64,000 bases of DNA from Thysanoteuthis rhombus (GCA_963457665.1 OY735212.1:7833850-7897849), one strand, 5' to 3'; shown: positions 11,012-21,400, numbered from the stretch's first letter. Translations and numbers: made by a program. The notes: a model not told the origin generated them from the letters alone.

Positions 11012-11146
11012 AGGATCTGTGTATGTGTGTTCATGTGTATGTAAGTTTGTGTATAAGTGTGTGGGATTATGTAAGTGTATATGAGTGTGTATGTGTATGT
11101 GTATGCGAGGGTGTTAGTGTGTGTAAGTGTGCGTGTGCAAATGTAA
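11012..11146 (+). repeat. TG-rich degenerate microsatellite
   Basis: GTGTATGT, GTGTGTAAGT and similar units over ~135 bp immediately downstream of the transposase remnant. Confidence 0.8.
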
Positions 11147-11404
11147 GCATTCATTGATAAGGCTCTCAGTTATATCGCAGTCTGTAATTTGCAATTATCT
11201 ACCAATTGATTCTATATACCTATCTGTGTTTAACTACTAATTCATCAATCCTTTTTCTATCTTTGAATTATACCAATCTAGATAAAGCCTCAAATTCATC
11301 ACTGGGTTTTATTATGAGCGAATGGATACCTGTCAATATGTTTGTATCAATTTAAGTAGCTGTCCATCAATTAAATTGACGTTATTGATGAGTAGAAATC
11401 GGAT
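11147..11404. other. AT-rich DNA without recognised feature
   Basis: No recognised repeat or gene. Confidence 0.4.
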
Positions 11405-11520
11405 AGAGAATTGGATGAGATATGAGATATTATATGACGATTTAGAAAACAATTTATTTTGACATGTTTTGCCTTCGGCTTCTTCAGAATAATCAGTATA
11501 ATTTGAAAATGAATCTACAT
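11405..11520 (-). repeat. Dispersed repeat with hammerhead-like core
   Basis: On the minus strand 11487 to 11461 reads CTGAAGAAGCCGAAGGCAAAAC followed by ATGTC and, further on, AATAAATTGTTTTC. GCC-GAA-GGC forms a perfect 3-bp stem-loop between a CUGAxGA-like and a GAAAC-like strand. A related motif lies at 18616-18646 in the same orientation, including the following AAATTGTT. It may be a decayed terminal segment of a retroelement; the family is not identified. Confidence 0.5.
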
Positions 11521-11591
11521 TATAGTGTTCAACGTTTGTTTTGCAGCAAATCTTTATTGGCTCAGAAATTTATTCTGCTTGGATTTTTATT

Positions 11592-12335
11592 AGAAATTGA
11601 CTTACAAAACGGTCACCCACTGTGTCTTTAGTTTTTAAGTGGATCTGACTGGCTGACTATCTATGTATCGAGAGGGCTGAAAATTCAAACTTTTACTCCT
11701 TATTATGTCAACAAAAAAGTTGACTCACCATAGTCCCATAAATAGCCCACATAACCAAGCAGCCAGATTCTTCTCTCCTTGCTTATCTGTGTGTGTGTGT
11801 GTTTGTATCTCTGGGTGCTCCTGGTCACATTTTTGTGGGCTACAATCTTGAACACTTGCAAGACTACACCACTAGGTACCATCTAAAAATGCTTTTTTTT
11901 CTTTTTTTCAAATAAGTCGTCCGTAGGTCTCTATGGTAATTTTGGACCAACAATGCCCAAATCTTCAGTTGGTATTTTTTACTTAATAGAGATGGTTTTT
12001 TTTTTTTCGATAATTGTTGATAATCTCTTTAAAATGATTAGTCTGGTACATGCACAGGCTACAGTGATTCATTTACGCTAGAAATTAATATTTTTTGTTT
12101 CTTTCCAAAATCCCCCCTTAAAATAAGTTCATAGTTGGGGGTTCAATTTTCAATACATGTTTATGCTAAACTGATCTCTTAGATTATGTCAGGCTGCATT
12201 CACGCTTGTTTTTAGTGAACCTACAAAAAAGGGAGAAGTAACTTATTCATTGATCACCCCAATCTCTAAATTTTGAATTGATCACTATCAATATAGTATG
12301 CAGCTAAAAGACATAAGTCACATGACAGCTTCAGT
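11592..12335 (-). repeat. RepA copy split by a ~370-bp insertion
   Basis: The left part (11592-11725) carries landmarks k-j-i-h-g in reverse, with AGTTTTTAAGTGGATCTGAC and ACTCCTTATTATGTC. The right part (12095-12335) resumes with the f block, GTTTATGCTAAACTGATC (e), TTCATTGATCACCCC (c) and decayed b/a. The intervening ~370 bp is foreign to RepA. Part of it (about 11780-11910) resembles 25840-25950. Confidence 0.75.
11726..12094. mobile_element. Insertion inside a RepA copy (contains RepH)
   Basis: The segment contains CTGGGTGCTCCTGGTCACAT, a GGGCTACAATCTTGAA block, TACACCACTAGGTACC and TCTAAAAATG. The same order (ACTCCTGGCCATAG, GGTCTACAGACTTGAA, ATACTCCATTAGAT, CTAAAAACG) is at 25860-25945. 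I could not define terminal repeats or a target duplication, so the class is unknown. Confidence 0.5.
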
Positions 12336-12425
12336 TTAATTCTTAAGAAAAGTTCAAGGAGAAAAAACAATGACGCCCTTAATGCCCTCGTAATACACGG
12401 ACAGAAGGAAAATCACACTTCTGAT

Positions 12426-12832
12426 TTAAAAGATACCAGAGGGGTGAACAAGCAATGCATTCTCCTGATAGTCACCTATCGAGCTGAAACATGCTATCTG
12501 ACCAGAAGATTGATCCTCAAACTGAAAATTATGCATTGTGCATGAAAGAGAATCAAGATCCATATAGAGAGAGCACAAGACAGCGCAGTATATTTGAGAA
12601 AAACAGGACTCTGCGATATCAGAGAATCCATTTGAAAACTCAAATGGCAATGGGCTAGCTATGTAGCAGGAATGGCATGCAACTGCTGGACATCATGACT
12701 TGCAATGTGGCTGGCAGAATATAAGGAGTCTTGATGGATCGAACAAAGTATTGACCCCGCGAAAGAGAGGTGTGGCAAATCTTGGGGGAGGTCTACGTTC
12801 AATGACAGGCACTTCAAGGCTGATGATCATAA
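12426..12832 (+). mobile_element. RTE-like LINE, 3' fragment
   Basis: Starts near GGGTGAACAAGCAATGCATTC (decayed RRVYNQCI codons) and runs through ATCAGAGAATCCATTTGAAA and CTCAAATGGCAATGGGCTAG (KLKWQWA) to GGTCTACGTTCAATGACAGG and GATGATCATAATGATCA. Several frameshifts and stops. The 74-codon frame on the minus strand (12426-12650) is an antisense shadow. Confidence 0.8.
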
Positions 12833-13194
12833 TGATCAGGGTGATGAAAATAGTGAAAAAAAGAGTGTAATAAATTCTTACGTCAATGTTTTGAAACTGA
12901 ATTAATCACAAAATCCACATCAATGTACCAATTTTGAATACATTTCCCCAAAACACAGATATGTACATAACAATAAAATGATCAAAGATAGATCAAAATT
13001 AAAGCAATTTATTACCATGAATGCTGCCTTCTGATTGCATTAACCAATATTAACAGTTCCAGAGCTTTTGTCTAACTCCAGTCCCTGTCTGGAATTGACT
13101 TTGTTTTTCATACCATAGCAACAATGAGGAGAATCCTTACCACATATAGGGAAGTAAACTTTTCATTGTTAGTCAGTCCTATCATGTTCAACAA
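12833..13194. other. AT-rich DNA without recognised feature
   Basis: Nothing assignable between the RTE copy and SINE-C. Confidence 0.45.
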
Positions 13195-13612
13195 AATTAA
13201 CATTCTCCTATAGTAATTTGAAATCATGACCAACTGATTGGTAAGCAGCTTTCTTAACGACTGGACTAAATTGACATGTCTTGTATATTTATGAAAATTT
13301 GTTTGAAGTAAGCAAGATAAATAAATACACTTATAGAAATGACATTTTGATACTGTAATTTGAACTCACAACCAATTGATCTGTAACCTGTTCTCTTACT
13401 GATTCAGCTAATCTGAAAAATTTATCTCAAATACTCTACGGCTTGTTTAATTCTAACAAATAAATGCTTTTACTCTAAAAAAAAATATATTTCTATATCT
13501 TTTTATTTATCAAATATATGCTATGAAAGTTGCAGTCACCATCTCAAGCCAGAATAAAAGTAGGAGCAGAGATTGACCATGCAGCGACCAGGCTTGTCAT
13601 TCATCCGGGTTG
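13195..13612 (-). mobile_element. SINE-C element with two tRNA-like units
   Basis: Reversed tRNA-like units lie at about 13213-13275 (GAAATCATGACCAACTGATTG ... GACTGGACTAAATTGACA) and 13352-13420 (TTTGAACTCACAACCAATTG ... ACTGATTCAGCTAATCTGA). In the sense direction each has TCAGTTGGTAAGAG-like box A and GGTTGTGATTTCAAATCA-like box B. The units are ~140 bp apart. A leader near 13540-13612 (AGCCAGAATAAAAGTAGGAG, GACCATGCAGCGACCAGG) recurs in the other SINE-C copies. The 86-codon frame 13573-13833 lies partly in the leader and is not a gene. Confidence 0.65.
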
Positions 13613-14029
13613 AAAGACTATATAAAAAGTATAGAAAGCATCAATGGTCCATTTGGATGAAATACCATTGTGTAACCAAACACTATGGCTTCTGCTTACT
13701 CATAGTTCAACCAAGTGCTCTCTGCCCTATACACACTGAAGTATTTTGCCTGCGGACATTCCAGTCAAAGAAAGCAAAAAATAATACAGGTACGTACAAG
13801 ACTTCTTCATTGAAGTTATCTTTAGTGCTTTAAGTCAACTCAAAGCAATTCAAATATAAAAAGGAAATAAATTACTTAATTGTAAGAAATCACAGTTGAT
13901 TTTACCTTTGGAAATACAAAGGTATCTGAGAACACACTGGTATGAGACTTAAGGTGAATGTACACAAAGGTTCAACTTGAATTCATTAGCTATAGCTTTG
14001 TTTCATTGCTTATGTATAAATATCTATCT
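13613..14029. other. AT-rich DNA without recognised feature
   Basis: No recognised repeat or gene. Confidence 0.45.
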
Positions 14030-14302
14030 TGAACATTTACCTTATGTCTACAAAATATATATTTTTTACCTTTTGAAAACAAAGCCAGGGGTTCAACTTA
14101 CATTGAAAATTTACGCTCAATTTGCCCCTCAGTTTGTGTTCAGCAGTGTTCATACTTTTTTTTTTTTTAATTCAGACGTTTTGGTGATTCAACAAAAGGC
14201 AAGAGAAGTAAATAGATCACTGATCACCCATCTTTCCAATTTTTAACTGATCACCCCCTTCTATCAAAAGATATTGGTCACCTGACGGTTTCTATTATAC
14301 TT
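14030..14302 (-). repeat. RepA, 5' two-thirds
   Basis: Landmarks g to a in reverse: CTTATGTCTACAAAA, GGGGTTCAACTTACATTGAA, TTGATCACTGATCACCC-like c/d block, and GGTCACCTGACGGTTTCTAT at the right end. The h-k part is missing or unrecognisable. Confidence 0.75.
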
Positions 14303-14339
14303 ATGCAAAAGTATATGAGATGTGTTTTGTTATCCACAT

Positions 14340-14507
14340 CATATATAATTGAATTTATTTTTTCATCGTTAAGGGGTCATTAAATTTTTTTTTTTCATTG
14401 TTAAGGGGTCATTAAAATCTTTTGAGCTGTTAGGGTGGGGCATGAGTGGCATAAGTCTTTTTGAACTTTTGGGTTGGGGCATGGAGTAAGAAAGGTTAGG
14501 AGCCACT
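14340..14507 (+). repeat. Local duplication and possible hAT-type end
   Basis: GTTAAGGGGTCATTAAA occurs twice about 33 bp apart (14368 and 14400). The segment ends GAAAGGTTAGGAGCCACTGATC. This resembles the reversed CAGTGGTTCTCAACCTTTC-type terminal repeat of many hAT elements. A matching left terminal repeat was not found, so this is tentative. Confidence 0.35.
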
Positions 14508-15979
14508 GATCAAAATAAATTTCACCAAAAAGAATTATATTACAATGTCAGAAAAGAGGGCGTTATTTACACATAGATTAACACTAAGGAGCCTTAAGCT
14601 ATTTTGTTAACTAATTTACTTTTGTTAATTCAAGTATCCTAATTTTAATCTTTTTAAAGTCTCAACTTATCTCAAGCTGTTTTAATGTGTGATGATCAGA
14701 CACAAAGTCTTCAGAGTTTCTGTGACATAAGTATATTGTAATATCATAATAAAATCAACCAATGAGATCACCTCATTGGAATGCCAACAAACAAACAAAT
14801 AGATAAACAGAAAAAATCTCAAACAAGCTCATCATGTGCTAACTAGTTGAAATTTGCAGATTTATTTGAATTTCAATGAGTTGAGTTGAAAGATACTACT
14901 GAACCTAATATAGTGGAAGAGTCTGATATTTCAAATGGTTGGAAGGAGACATTTATATCAGCATAATTGTTACCTTTGAGTGGAGTCATTGATCAAGACA
15001 GAGAAGCAGAAAATAAGTCACACTACATATATATAAGCAGGGGTGTAGGGCTAAAAAAATGACATCAGGAAACATGGGCTCTAGTGTTGGTTGAATGGAT
15101 GGGGTGGCTTACCCTTAGAAAAGTTTTGGAATTTAACCAATTTCTACAATAGAGGTTAAAGCGTCCTTACCCTGAGAAATTTTCATTGGGCTTGGCCTGA
15201 GCAGAAGAGCACCATACCCCCTGAACCTCTCACTCTGGATCCCCGTCTACCTAATTTCAAAGATGATTTGAGCTCATATGGGATGAGTCAGTGGACGTAT
15301 ATTGTCTAACTTGATTAGATATATTTAGCCATGATTCACTGTTCAAGCTGATTTGAGGGTACAACCAGACAAACAGAATGAGGATTTCACAAGTATATAG
15401 ATGGTGAAGAAGAACAGAGCACTACATCACAGTATGTAAGTAGATATTGCCTGTTACCCACATTTGAAAGCACAGCCTGCGAATATTCATGTGGTTGGCT
15501 GACCAATTGCTACTATCGAAAAGACATAAAATGAATGACAGGCCTTTTAAGTGCGAATGAAAGCCTAGAGGTCAGTAAGTCAAAGGAGAGGAACGGAAAA
15601 TGGGTTTGAAGCAGGAAGGGGACTCGGGAGAGTGACCAAAGGTCTGGAAAGCAGTGGGGAAGAATTTTTTAATTAAAATCTTAATGGCTCAGATAACTCA
15701 TAGGCAGATCAAACGAGAAAATATGGGCTTAATTTCTCACAAAGGGGAGTAATGATCTCTTCAGGGTTGTTAAATTGGCTGTCAACATCAGAACTCCATT
15801 AACCTAATGTTGCCAGATTTTGACACTCAATGAACAATCATCAGATAGGATTAAAAATAATAACTACAGCTGATAATGACAATAATGATAATTATAACAT
15901 TGACAATGGTAATAATAACATTATTGGAACCTTGATGTGTGACATTTGAATTTTATTTGATTTCTCTTTGCAAAACATA
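14508..15979. other. Mixed unassigned DNA
   Basis: No frame of note. A GC-richer stretch at 15040-15255 (GGGGTGTAGGGCTAAAA, CACCATACCCCCTGAACC) looks like an old dispersed repeat but could not be classified. AATAATGATAAT-type simple sequence lies near 15860-15925. Confidence 0.4.
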
Positions 15980-16650
15980 ACATTCATTACCAGCCTCTTT
16001 GTGCCCAACACTAGACATAGACCTTCCCCAGGATTTGATAGACTTCTCTATCATGGACAACGCAGAGCCTATTCTTTCTGAACTTGTCTAGTTTGTCACG
16101 CCATCTTAAATTTTGCCTACTGCAGTTTTGCATATGGTCTGTGGGGATCTACATTTTGAGTTGTGATGTCCACTGTTTGTCTGTCATTCTTGCAACATGA
16201 CCAGCCCATTCCCATTCGAGTTTTGTAATGGATTCTTTGATATCCCCCACTTGTTTTTTTCTTTGATATATTGCACTGCTTTGTGATTACTCCATGTCAT
16301 GTTGAGATGATTCTCACATGTGCGTGTTGCATGGTTTTCAGTTTGAGTGTCAATCTTTTGGTCAGGTTCCATAATGCAATGGTTGTATACCCTTCTTTTT
16401 AAGACTAACAGGATTTTCTTGTTCTCAAAGGTTGAGCTTGCTCTACCAAAAACTTGACATCTTTAAGCGATTCTTCACTTGATTTCTTCCTCTTTTGAGG
16501 ATTTTATGGGGATTTGTTGTTCAAGGTAGAGATGAGGATCTATTTTTTTTCAGGTCTGCAATTTCAGTTTGGATTTTTGCATCTTTTTCCTCAATATGTT
16601 TGTTGTACAAGACATTAATGTTTTTAAGTTTATCTTACATCTGAATTTTG
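15980..16650 (-). mobile_element. RTE-like LINE, longest copy in the window
   Basis: Read in reverse, translation gives KNINVLYNKHIEEKDAKIQ (end of the palm), LYLEQQIPI (matching YLGQxI), EEIK-RIA, FGRAS, FENKKILLVLKRRVYN, then MEPDQKIDTQTENHATRTCE and WSNHKAVQYIKEKN, and finally the common C-terminal block near the left end. This order is that of RTE-type reverse transcriptases from the palm/thumb junction to the C-terminus. Stops and frameshifts break it; the longest open piece is 16184-16372. It reaches further 5' than the other copies. Confidence 0.85.
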
Positions 16651-16769
16651 ACTGAAGAAAATATAAATTACATTGGAAAATTTCAGTTTTGTTTCATTTT
16701 ATCTATTACATCAGATTTTAAAAAATTCATAACAGTTTTGTTTTTCTTTTTCTTTTAACAATAATGATA

Positions 16770-17075
16770 ATAATTATCATAATCTTGTGGTAAAGAACAA
16801 GGACAAAAGAATGTGTCAGATAGTGGATTTTGATGTTCAGGCAGGGAACAGGCTGAAAGAAAGTGAAATATTGGATTTGCAACCTCGCCAGAGAGAGGAA
16901 TAAGTTATGAAACATGAAGGTGACAGTAGTGCCCATTGTGGTCAGAGCCCTGGGAACATTCCCAAAGGACCTTGCAGAGAAGTTGGAGTAAGTAGGAATC
17001 CGGGGAAGAGCTGAAATCATCCAGATGACAGCAAGAATTCTGTGGAGAGTCCCGAAGTATTGAGAAAACGTGTTA
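16770..17075 (+). mobile_element. C-terminal domain of a second LINE type, decayed
   Basis: On the plus strand the frames give KNKDKRMCQIVDFDVQAGNR, LARERNKL, then MKVTVVPIVVRALGTFPKDL, AEKLE, VGIRGRAEIIQMTARILWRV. This matches the domain K-x-C-x-IIDFAVPxDxRI ... KYxDLxRELxxLWxxKVxVVPxVIGALG ... IQxTxLLRTARILRRVL found after the reverse transcriptase of several non-LTR elements in aquatic animals. The clade is uncertain. At least two stops and one frameshift are present. The 160-codon frame on the minus strand (16727-17209) is its antisense shadow plus flank. Confidence 0.75.
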
Positions 17076-17124
17076 TTAATGATTTCCAGATTTGTTTGAT
17101 TTTGAGGGTGAATTGAGAAAAAAA

Positions 17125-17268
17125 AAAAAATGTTTTTCAGACATAAGGAGTGAATTTTTGGATCTCTAGCTCCATCAGTGCTGACACATGCATAGCCAGC
17201 CAGAATCACTTAAAAACAGAAGAAACCTATGTTGATTATTTTTGATTGATGATTTCTAATAATAATAA
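17125..17268 (+). repeat. RepA 3' fragment
   Basis: Carries g (GACATAAGGAGTGAAT), h (CTCTAGCTCCATC), i (ATGCATAGCCAGCCAG), j and k (GATTGATGATTTCTAATAATA). It directly follows the second LINE remnant. Confidence 0.8.
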
Positions 17269-17274
17269 AGATGA

Positions 17275-17650
17275 ATATTTTTAATGTTATATGATAGCAT
17301 GTGTCTGAAACGTGGTCAAACTTCAGTTCAAGTTGAAGTTTACTTTGGGTTTTCCTTGTAACAACAAGAACAACGAAAAAAAATCTAATCTCCAAACTTC
17401 TTCACTGTCTGTCTATCATGCAACATTAAAGCAAACAGATGTTTAAAATAAACAATTTCTCACAAAGATTTGAAAGCACAACCAGGTGATTGCTTGGTGG
17501 TTCTTTTACAAAATGAGCCAAATTGACAAGTTTTATACATCTACAAATTCATTTACTATGTATCCAATAGGTCTCAGTAATCATTTTCAGTTAGAATAGT
17601 AAGAGTGGAGTTTGACCATGCAGTAGCAGCAGCCAGGCATGTCATACTGT
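17275..17650 (-). mobile_element. SINE-C element, reversed
   Basis: A body with TTCAGTTCAAGTTGAAGTTTAC and CAACAAGAACAACGA lies at 17305-17375. A tRNA-like unit (AAAGCACAACCAGGTGATTG ... AATGAGCCAAATTGACAAG) is at 17472-17540. The leader (AGAATAGTAAGAGTGGAG, TTTGACCATGCAGTAGCAG) is at 17594-17640. One tRNA-like unit only. Confidence 0.65.
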
Positions 17651-17935
17651 GATTATTACACAAGGAATAGATTGATATCATACAAGAAGTGATGAGGATA
17701 TCAATGATAGCTAAAACTTAATTGAAATTCTAGTGGAAAATTCAAATTTTTAAAAATCATTCTTTGAGGAAGACACTTAGAATTGGAAGGAAATACAAAC
17801 TCCATTTAAACTATAATTGGGAAACATTTTTAGAGGAAAGAACTATGCAAAAACTGAATGGCAACATCACAGCAACAACACTTGCTACAAAATTCAAATA
17901 ACACATATTTAAGCATACTTGTACAAGCAGAAAAG

Positions 17936-18300
17936 CTGGGAAACAACTCTTTGATCCTAATGCATAGTCACTTATGGAGCTGAAGCATGGAACCTAACCA
18001 AAAGATTAACCATCAAACTGAGAACCATTCTCTACATCACCTGTTACAATCATAAGCCAGCACATTATACTACAAAAAAGAAAGGAGCCCAAAATATCGT
18101 AGAAACCATTAGACAACTCAAATGGTAATGGGCTGGTCATATTGCAATAATGTCAGGTAAGCGCTGGACATTGCAACTCACAACATGGATCCCAACAGAG
18201 ATCACGTATGGAACCATGGCTGGCAGATTATAAGAGAGAGGTCAGGCAAATCTTGGGGAAGGTCTATGTCCAATGACGGACGCTAAAAGATTGATGACAA
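17936..18300 (+). mobile_element. RTE-like LINE, 3' fragment
   Basis: GTCACTTATGGAGCTGAAGC (VTYGAEA), TGGAACCTAACCAAAAGA (WNLTKR), AATCATAAGCCAGCACA, CTCAAATGGTAATGGGCTGG and GGTCTATGTCCAATGACGG occur in family order, ending in GATTGATGACAATGA. About 90 bp between the VAGRL region and GAGAGGTC is missing compared with other copies. Confidence 0.8.
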
Positions 18301-18530
18301 TGAGTGGTCACCAATATTCTCCTTGCCTATTCAAAAATATTTTTCATACCAAATCGATTTTGAAAAACATGTTGAAAAATGCTGAAACACACTAGAAAAC
18401 ACTGTTAGCCATATAGTGGCCATTTCAATAGCTAAATTGGCTAAAATAGGATAAAAAATTGTATTAGAGCATTAAATGTTGAAGAAAAATGATAAATTTC
18501 GAACAAAAAGTGCTAAATTGGCTACAGAGC

Positions 18531-18532
<2 letters not shown>
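18301..18532. other. Unassigned AT-rich DNA
   Basis: GCTAAATTGGCTA occurs twice (about 18433 and 18511, GCTAAATTGGCTA(C/A)A), a hint of a short internal repeat. No gene. Confidence 0.4.

Positions 18533-18563
<31 letters not shown>
18533..18563. repeat. (TA)n microsatellite
   Basis: About 15 TA units followed by GATATCATTAACAAT. Confidence 0.9.
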
Positions 18564-18565
<2 letters not shown>

Positions 18566-18566
<1 letters not shown>

Positions 18567-18660
18567 ATCATTAACAATTAGGATAGACAAATTGTTTGAA
18601 AAATTAACAATTTACTGACATGTTTCACCAGTTACAGCTTCTTCAAAGCAATAAAAAATA
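18566..18660 (-). repeat. Second copy of the hammerhead-like repeat
   Basis: The minus strand of 18616-18646 reads TTGAAGAAGCTGTAACTGGT followed by GAAACATGTCA, then TAAATTGTTAATTTTTCAAAC. This parallels 11405-11520, with GAAAC intact and the CUGAxGA side decayed. Confidence 0.45.
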
Positions 18661-19394
18661 ACAAAATAGAGCAGAGGAAGTCCAAATGTTGAAAAAACAC
18701 TTTGAACTTTCTGTTTCATTTTCTATCACAATCAGAATGATGATCATTATATATGAGAGAGAAGGATGTAAAATTGTATTCAAGGAAAATCCAATACAAT
18801 ACTGAATTATATCACCAGTCTGTTCAAGAGACTAAGGGAAAAGATAAGAAATGCCATAAAGAAAAGATGTGTGAGATCTCTGATGAGAAGTAAGCAAAGG
18901 GATTTTATGACCAAAGGAATGGAGATACTAAGTCCACATTATGGCATAATATTAAAATGAAGATAAATAGTGGTCAAAAATTGACAATAATTTGCCATCA
19001 CTGTCAATAACTGAATAACATTGAAAATTGAAGTCATCTAAAAAAGATCCATTGGAGAATAAATAGAGTCAGAAAAAATTCTATTTATGACATCACTAAC
19101 TTCTTCCACTACAAAACATGTAAAATACAGTAAAGATATATCTAGATTTGTAGACAAAACGGTATGGCCAGGAACACAAACAAATTAATGAAAACACAAA
19201 AATATGAGAGAGGATAGAACTGTTCACCATCTTTGATGACTGAGGTTGTTCAGTGATTTTTAATACTTCATGAAATAAAAATGAATAATAAACTAATTGC
19301 TTTACTCATTTGGATTCTCCCAGTTTAAAAATATGGTGAAGGAAGATCGGAATAAAGGTTACATTCAAATGTTGGTTTTGGACTTCTGTTAGCC
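18661..19394. other. AT-rich DNA with one RepE block
   Basis: The only match is at about 19146-19180: TAGATTTGTAGACAAAACGG and TATGGCCAGGAACAC, the same block found twice at 29.7-29.9 kb. Confidence 0.45.
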
Positions 19395-19450
19395 ATGTAG
19401 TTCTCATAGTTCAGTTGGTGAGAGCAGCTAGGTATTAATACCTTTCTGAT
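19395..19450 (+). mobile_element. tRNA-like SINE head fragment
   Basis: AGTTCAGTTGGTGAGAGCAG resembles the SINE-C box A. The rest is lost before the RTE copy that starts at 19480. Confidence 0.4.
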
Positions 19451-19479
19451 ACAGATAAAGATGAAGATGAATTCAATAG

Positions 19480-19730
19480 GTACATGAGAGAATCATGCTC
19501 AACCTCACAAGGGGCGGTCATGTTGCAAGAATGGTACACAACTGTTGGGCATCACAGCTCACAACATGGATCCTCAGAGATCACATGCGCAACTGAGGCT
19601 GGCAGAATACAAGATGGAGAGATGAACTAAGCAAGTTTAGAAATTCATGACTCTGACGATTGAGATGTGGCATATTCTAGGGAAAGTCTATGTCCAACAA
19701 TGGAGAATAAAAGATATGTAGATGATGAAT
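19480..19730 (+). mobile_element. RTE-like LINE, 3' fragment with internal deletion
   Basis: GAGAGAATCATGCTCAACCTCA is followed directly by GGCGGTCATGTTGCAAGAATGG, so the WRDHKTAQ ... KLKWQWA segment (about 110 bp in other copies) is missing. The remainder, to GATGATGA near 19720, matches the family. Confidence 0.8.
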
Positions 19731-19832
19731 TTGAATCTCACTGAGAGCTTAATCTCATTTTCAGATCCGTGCCATTTTCTCTCCGCCATAGCTTGACGGC
19801 CTCAATTAAGTTGTAATAAGAAGCAACTTTCA

Positions 19833-20020
19833 GGTTTTCAGATTTCTTTGGTACCCATATTAAGGATGCATGTTTTGGGTTTTCAGATTTCTTTGGTACC
19901 CATATTAAGGATGCATGTTCTGGGTTTTCAGATTTCTTGGGTACCCATATTAAGGATGCATGTTCTGGGTTTTCAGATCTTTTGGGTACTCATATTTAGG
20001 GTGCTATTTTGGTTTTCAGA
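19833..20020 (+). repeat. 45-bp minisatellite, four units
   Basis: Units contain GGTTTTCAGATTTCTTTGG, TACCCATATTAAGGATGCAT and GTTCTGG. Three are almost identical and the fourth is diverged. Because 45 is a multiple of three, the forward frame 19848-20093 reads a repeated 15-residue unit (VPILRMHVLGFQISL). There is no sign this is translated. Confidence 0.9.
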
Positions 20021-20054
20021 CTGTGGTTCATTTGAAGTCATAATGTTTGTATAT

Positions 20055-20165
20055 TTGCCCCTGGCTGGCCCTTGGTACCAACAACATAGGTAGTTTCCTA
20101 GGGTGCTTAGTGCCTAGACACATGTGTCTGAGACTAGAACTTTCCAATTATAAAAGGAACAATGG
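20055..20165 (+). mobile_element. hAT-type non-autonomous element, left fragment
   Basis: CCCTGGCTGGCCCTTGGTAC, GTGCTTAGTGCCTAGACAC and GTGTCTGAGACTAGAAC parallel the left part of the complete element at 37401-37718 (GGCTGTCCCAAGGTACTAG, GATGCCGAGTGCTAGAGGAC, CTGTCTGATATCCAG). No right terminus was found. Confidence 0.5.
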
Positions 20166-20461
20166 GAAACAGAATAAATTAAACATAAAAAAACGGCTAA
20201 AATTTGATAATTCCTTGGTTTGGAGGAATTTTTTAGGATTATATGAAAATCCTACACTCCAATGTTTGTCAGTGTTATAACTTTGTAGATGATAATCTTT
20301 CAAAGTTTGTTAGTGCTGTAACTTTGTAAGCGCTAATCCTAAAAACATGAACGAGTATTAAGGTTTCAACCTTACATTTCTCGTTTGAGCGGAAAAATTC
20401 AGAAGACCTCACCTCGGTTTAGCCTCCCACAATTTTTTAATTAAGAAAAAAAACAAAAACA

Positions 20462-20866
20462 CATTGGTTCTGGTTATTCACTCGATAGAAACTAACACTT
20501 GAATGACTCTTTTTGGCAGCATACCATATTGGGGATGAAGAATTGAAGAATGGGAAAAAAAGTTGATGAATGAATAAGTTGCTCCTCTCACCTTTTTTTT
20601 CCAAAAAACAACAAGTGCAAATGCAGGTGGACACGGACAAGGGGACCAATTTAGCATAAACTCACATTGTAAATTGAACCCTAAAAACTTATTTAGGGGT
20701 GGGGGGAATTCATAAGACAAAAAGAACCTTCATTTAGCCATAAATAGGAGTAAATGTTAGCACTATTGGTGTAGTTCATATGCAGCCAGCCAGCCAACAA
20801 ACCAGACCCATTTTGAAAACTGAAGAAGCCTTTATTGCAGTATTGGTGAACTGTTTCTAAAAACTG
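20462..20866 (+). repeat. RepA copy, near full length
   Basis: Starts TTGGTTCTGGTTATTCACTC, ends GTGAACTGTTTCTAAAAAC. Landmarks a, b, e (GGGGACCAATTTAGCATAAA), f (ATTTAGGGGTGGGGGG), g, i and j are clear; h is deleted. The 70- and 80-codon reverse frames here are RepA shadows. Confidence 0.85.
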
Positions 20867-21400
20867 GAAATTATTCCCAAACTGAAAAGGAAATAGATTT
20901 ATATTTTACTACAAATATTCACGAGGCCACAAAAATGGTCTCTCATTTTTTTTTTTTTTTTCAGCTGTGATTTTGCGATCCATTTATTTTTAACAGGCTA
21001 AACGCAGCATTCATTCGTATGAAAATCTGATATTTCCATTTCATCAATAACGTACTATTCCTCTCTCTGTGTCGAGCCAGAGCTCTATCTCTTGGATCGC
21101 TCGGTTTCCCTTCCAGAAGACTCAGAGACATAGGAATGCAGACATTTCTTTTCTCAGAGATAACAGTATATGTGCATAAAGGAAAAATTGGAAAGATCGA
21201 TAACAAGCCTGAAAGTCAGACCATAGATGTGAGAGTGCTCTCCTTTGTACTTTCAGGTATAGAAGTAGAGGGGGGGAAACGAGAGGTGGTGAATTTGACA
21301 CCGAAACATAATACTAATGTAGAGGAATATATATACAAAAAAACAGATGTGACTTATTTAATCTAATACAAGCATGCTTTCTAGGGAGCGAGTCAAGATT
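20867..21400. other. Unassigned DNA with a GC-richer core
   Basis: 21050-21130 is richer in G+C than the surroundings and open in both directions (81 codons reverse, 76 forward). Neither frame shows a recognisable motif, so no gene is called. Confidence 0.35.
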
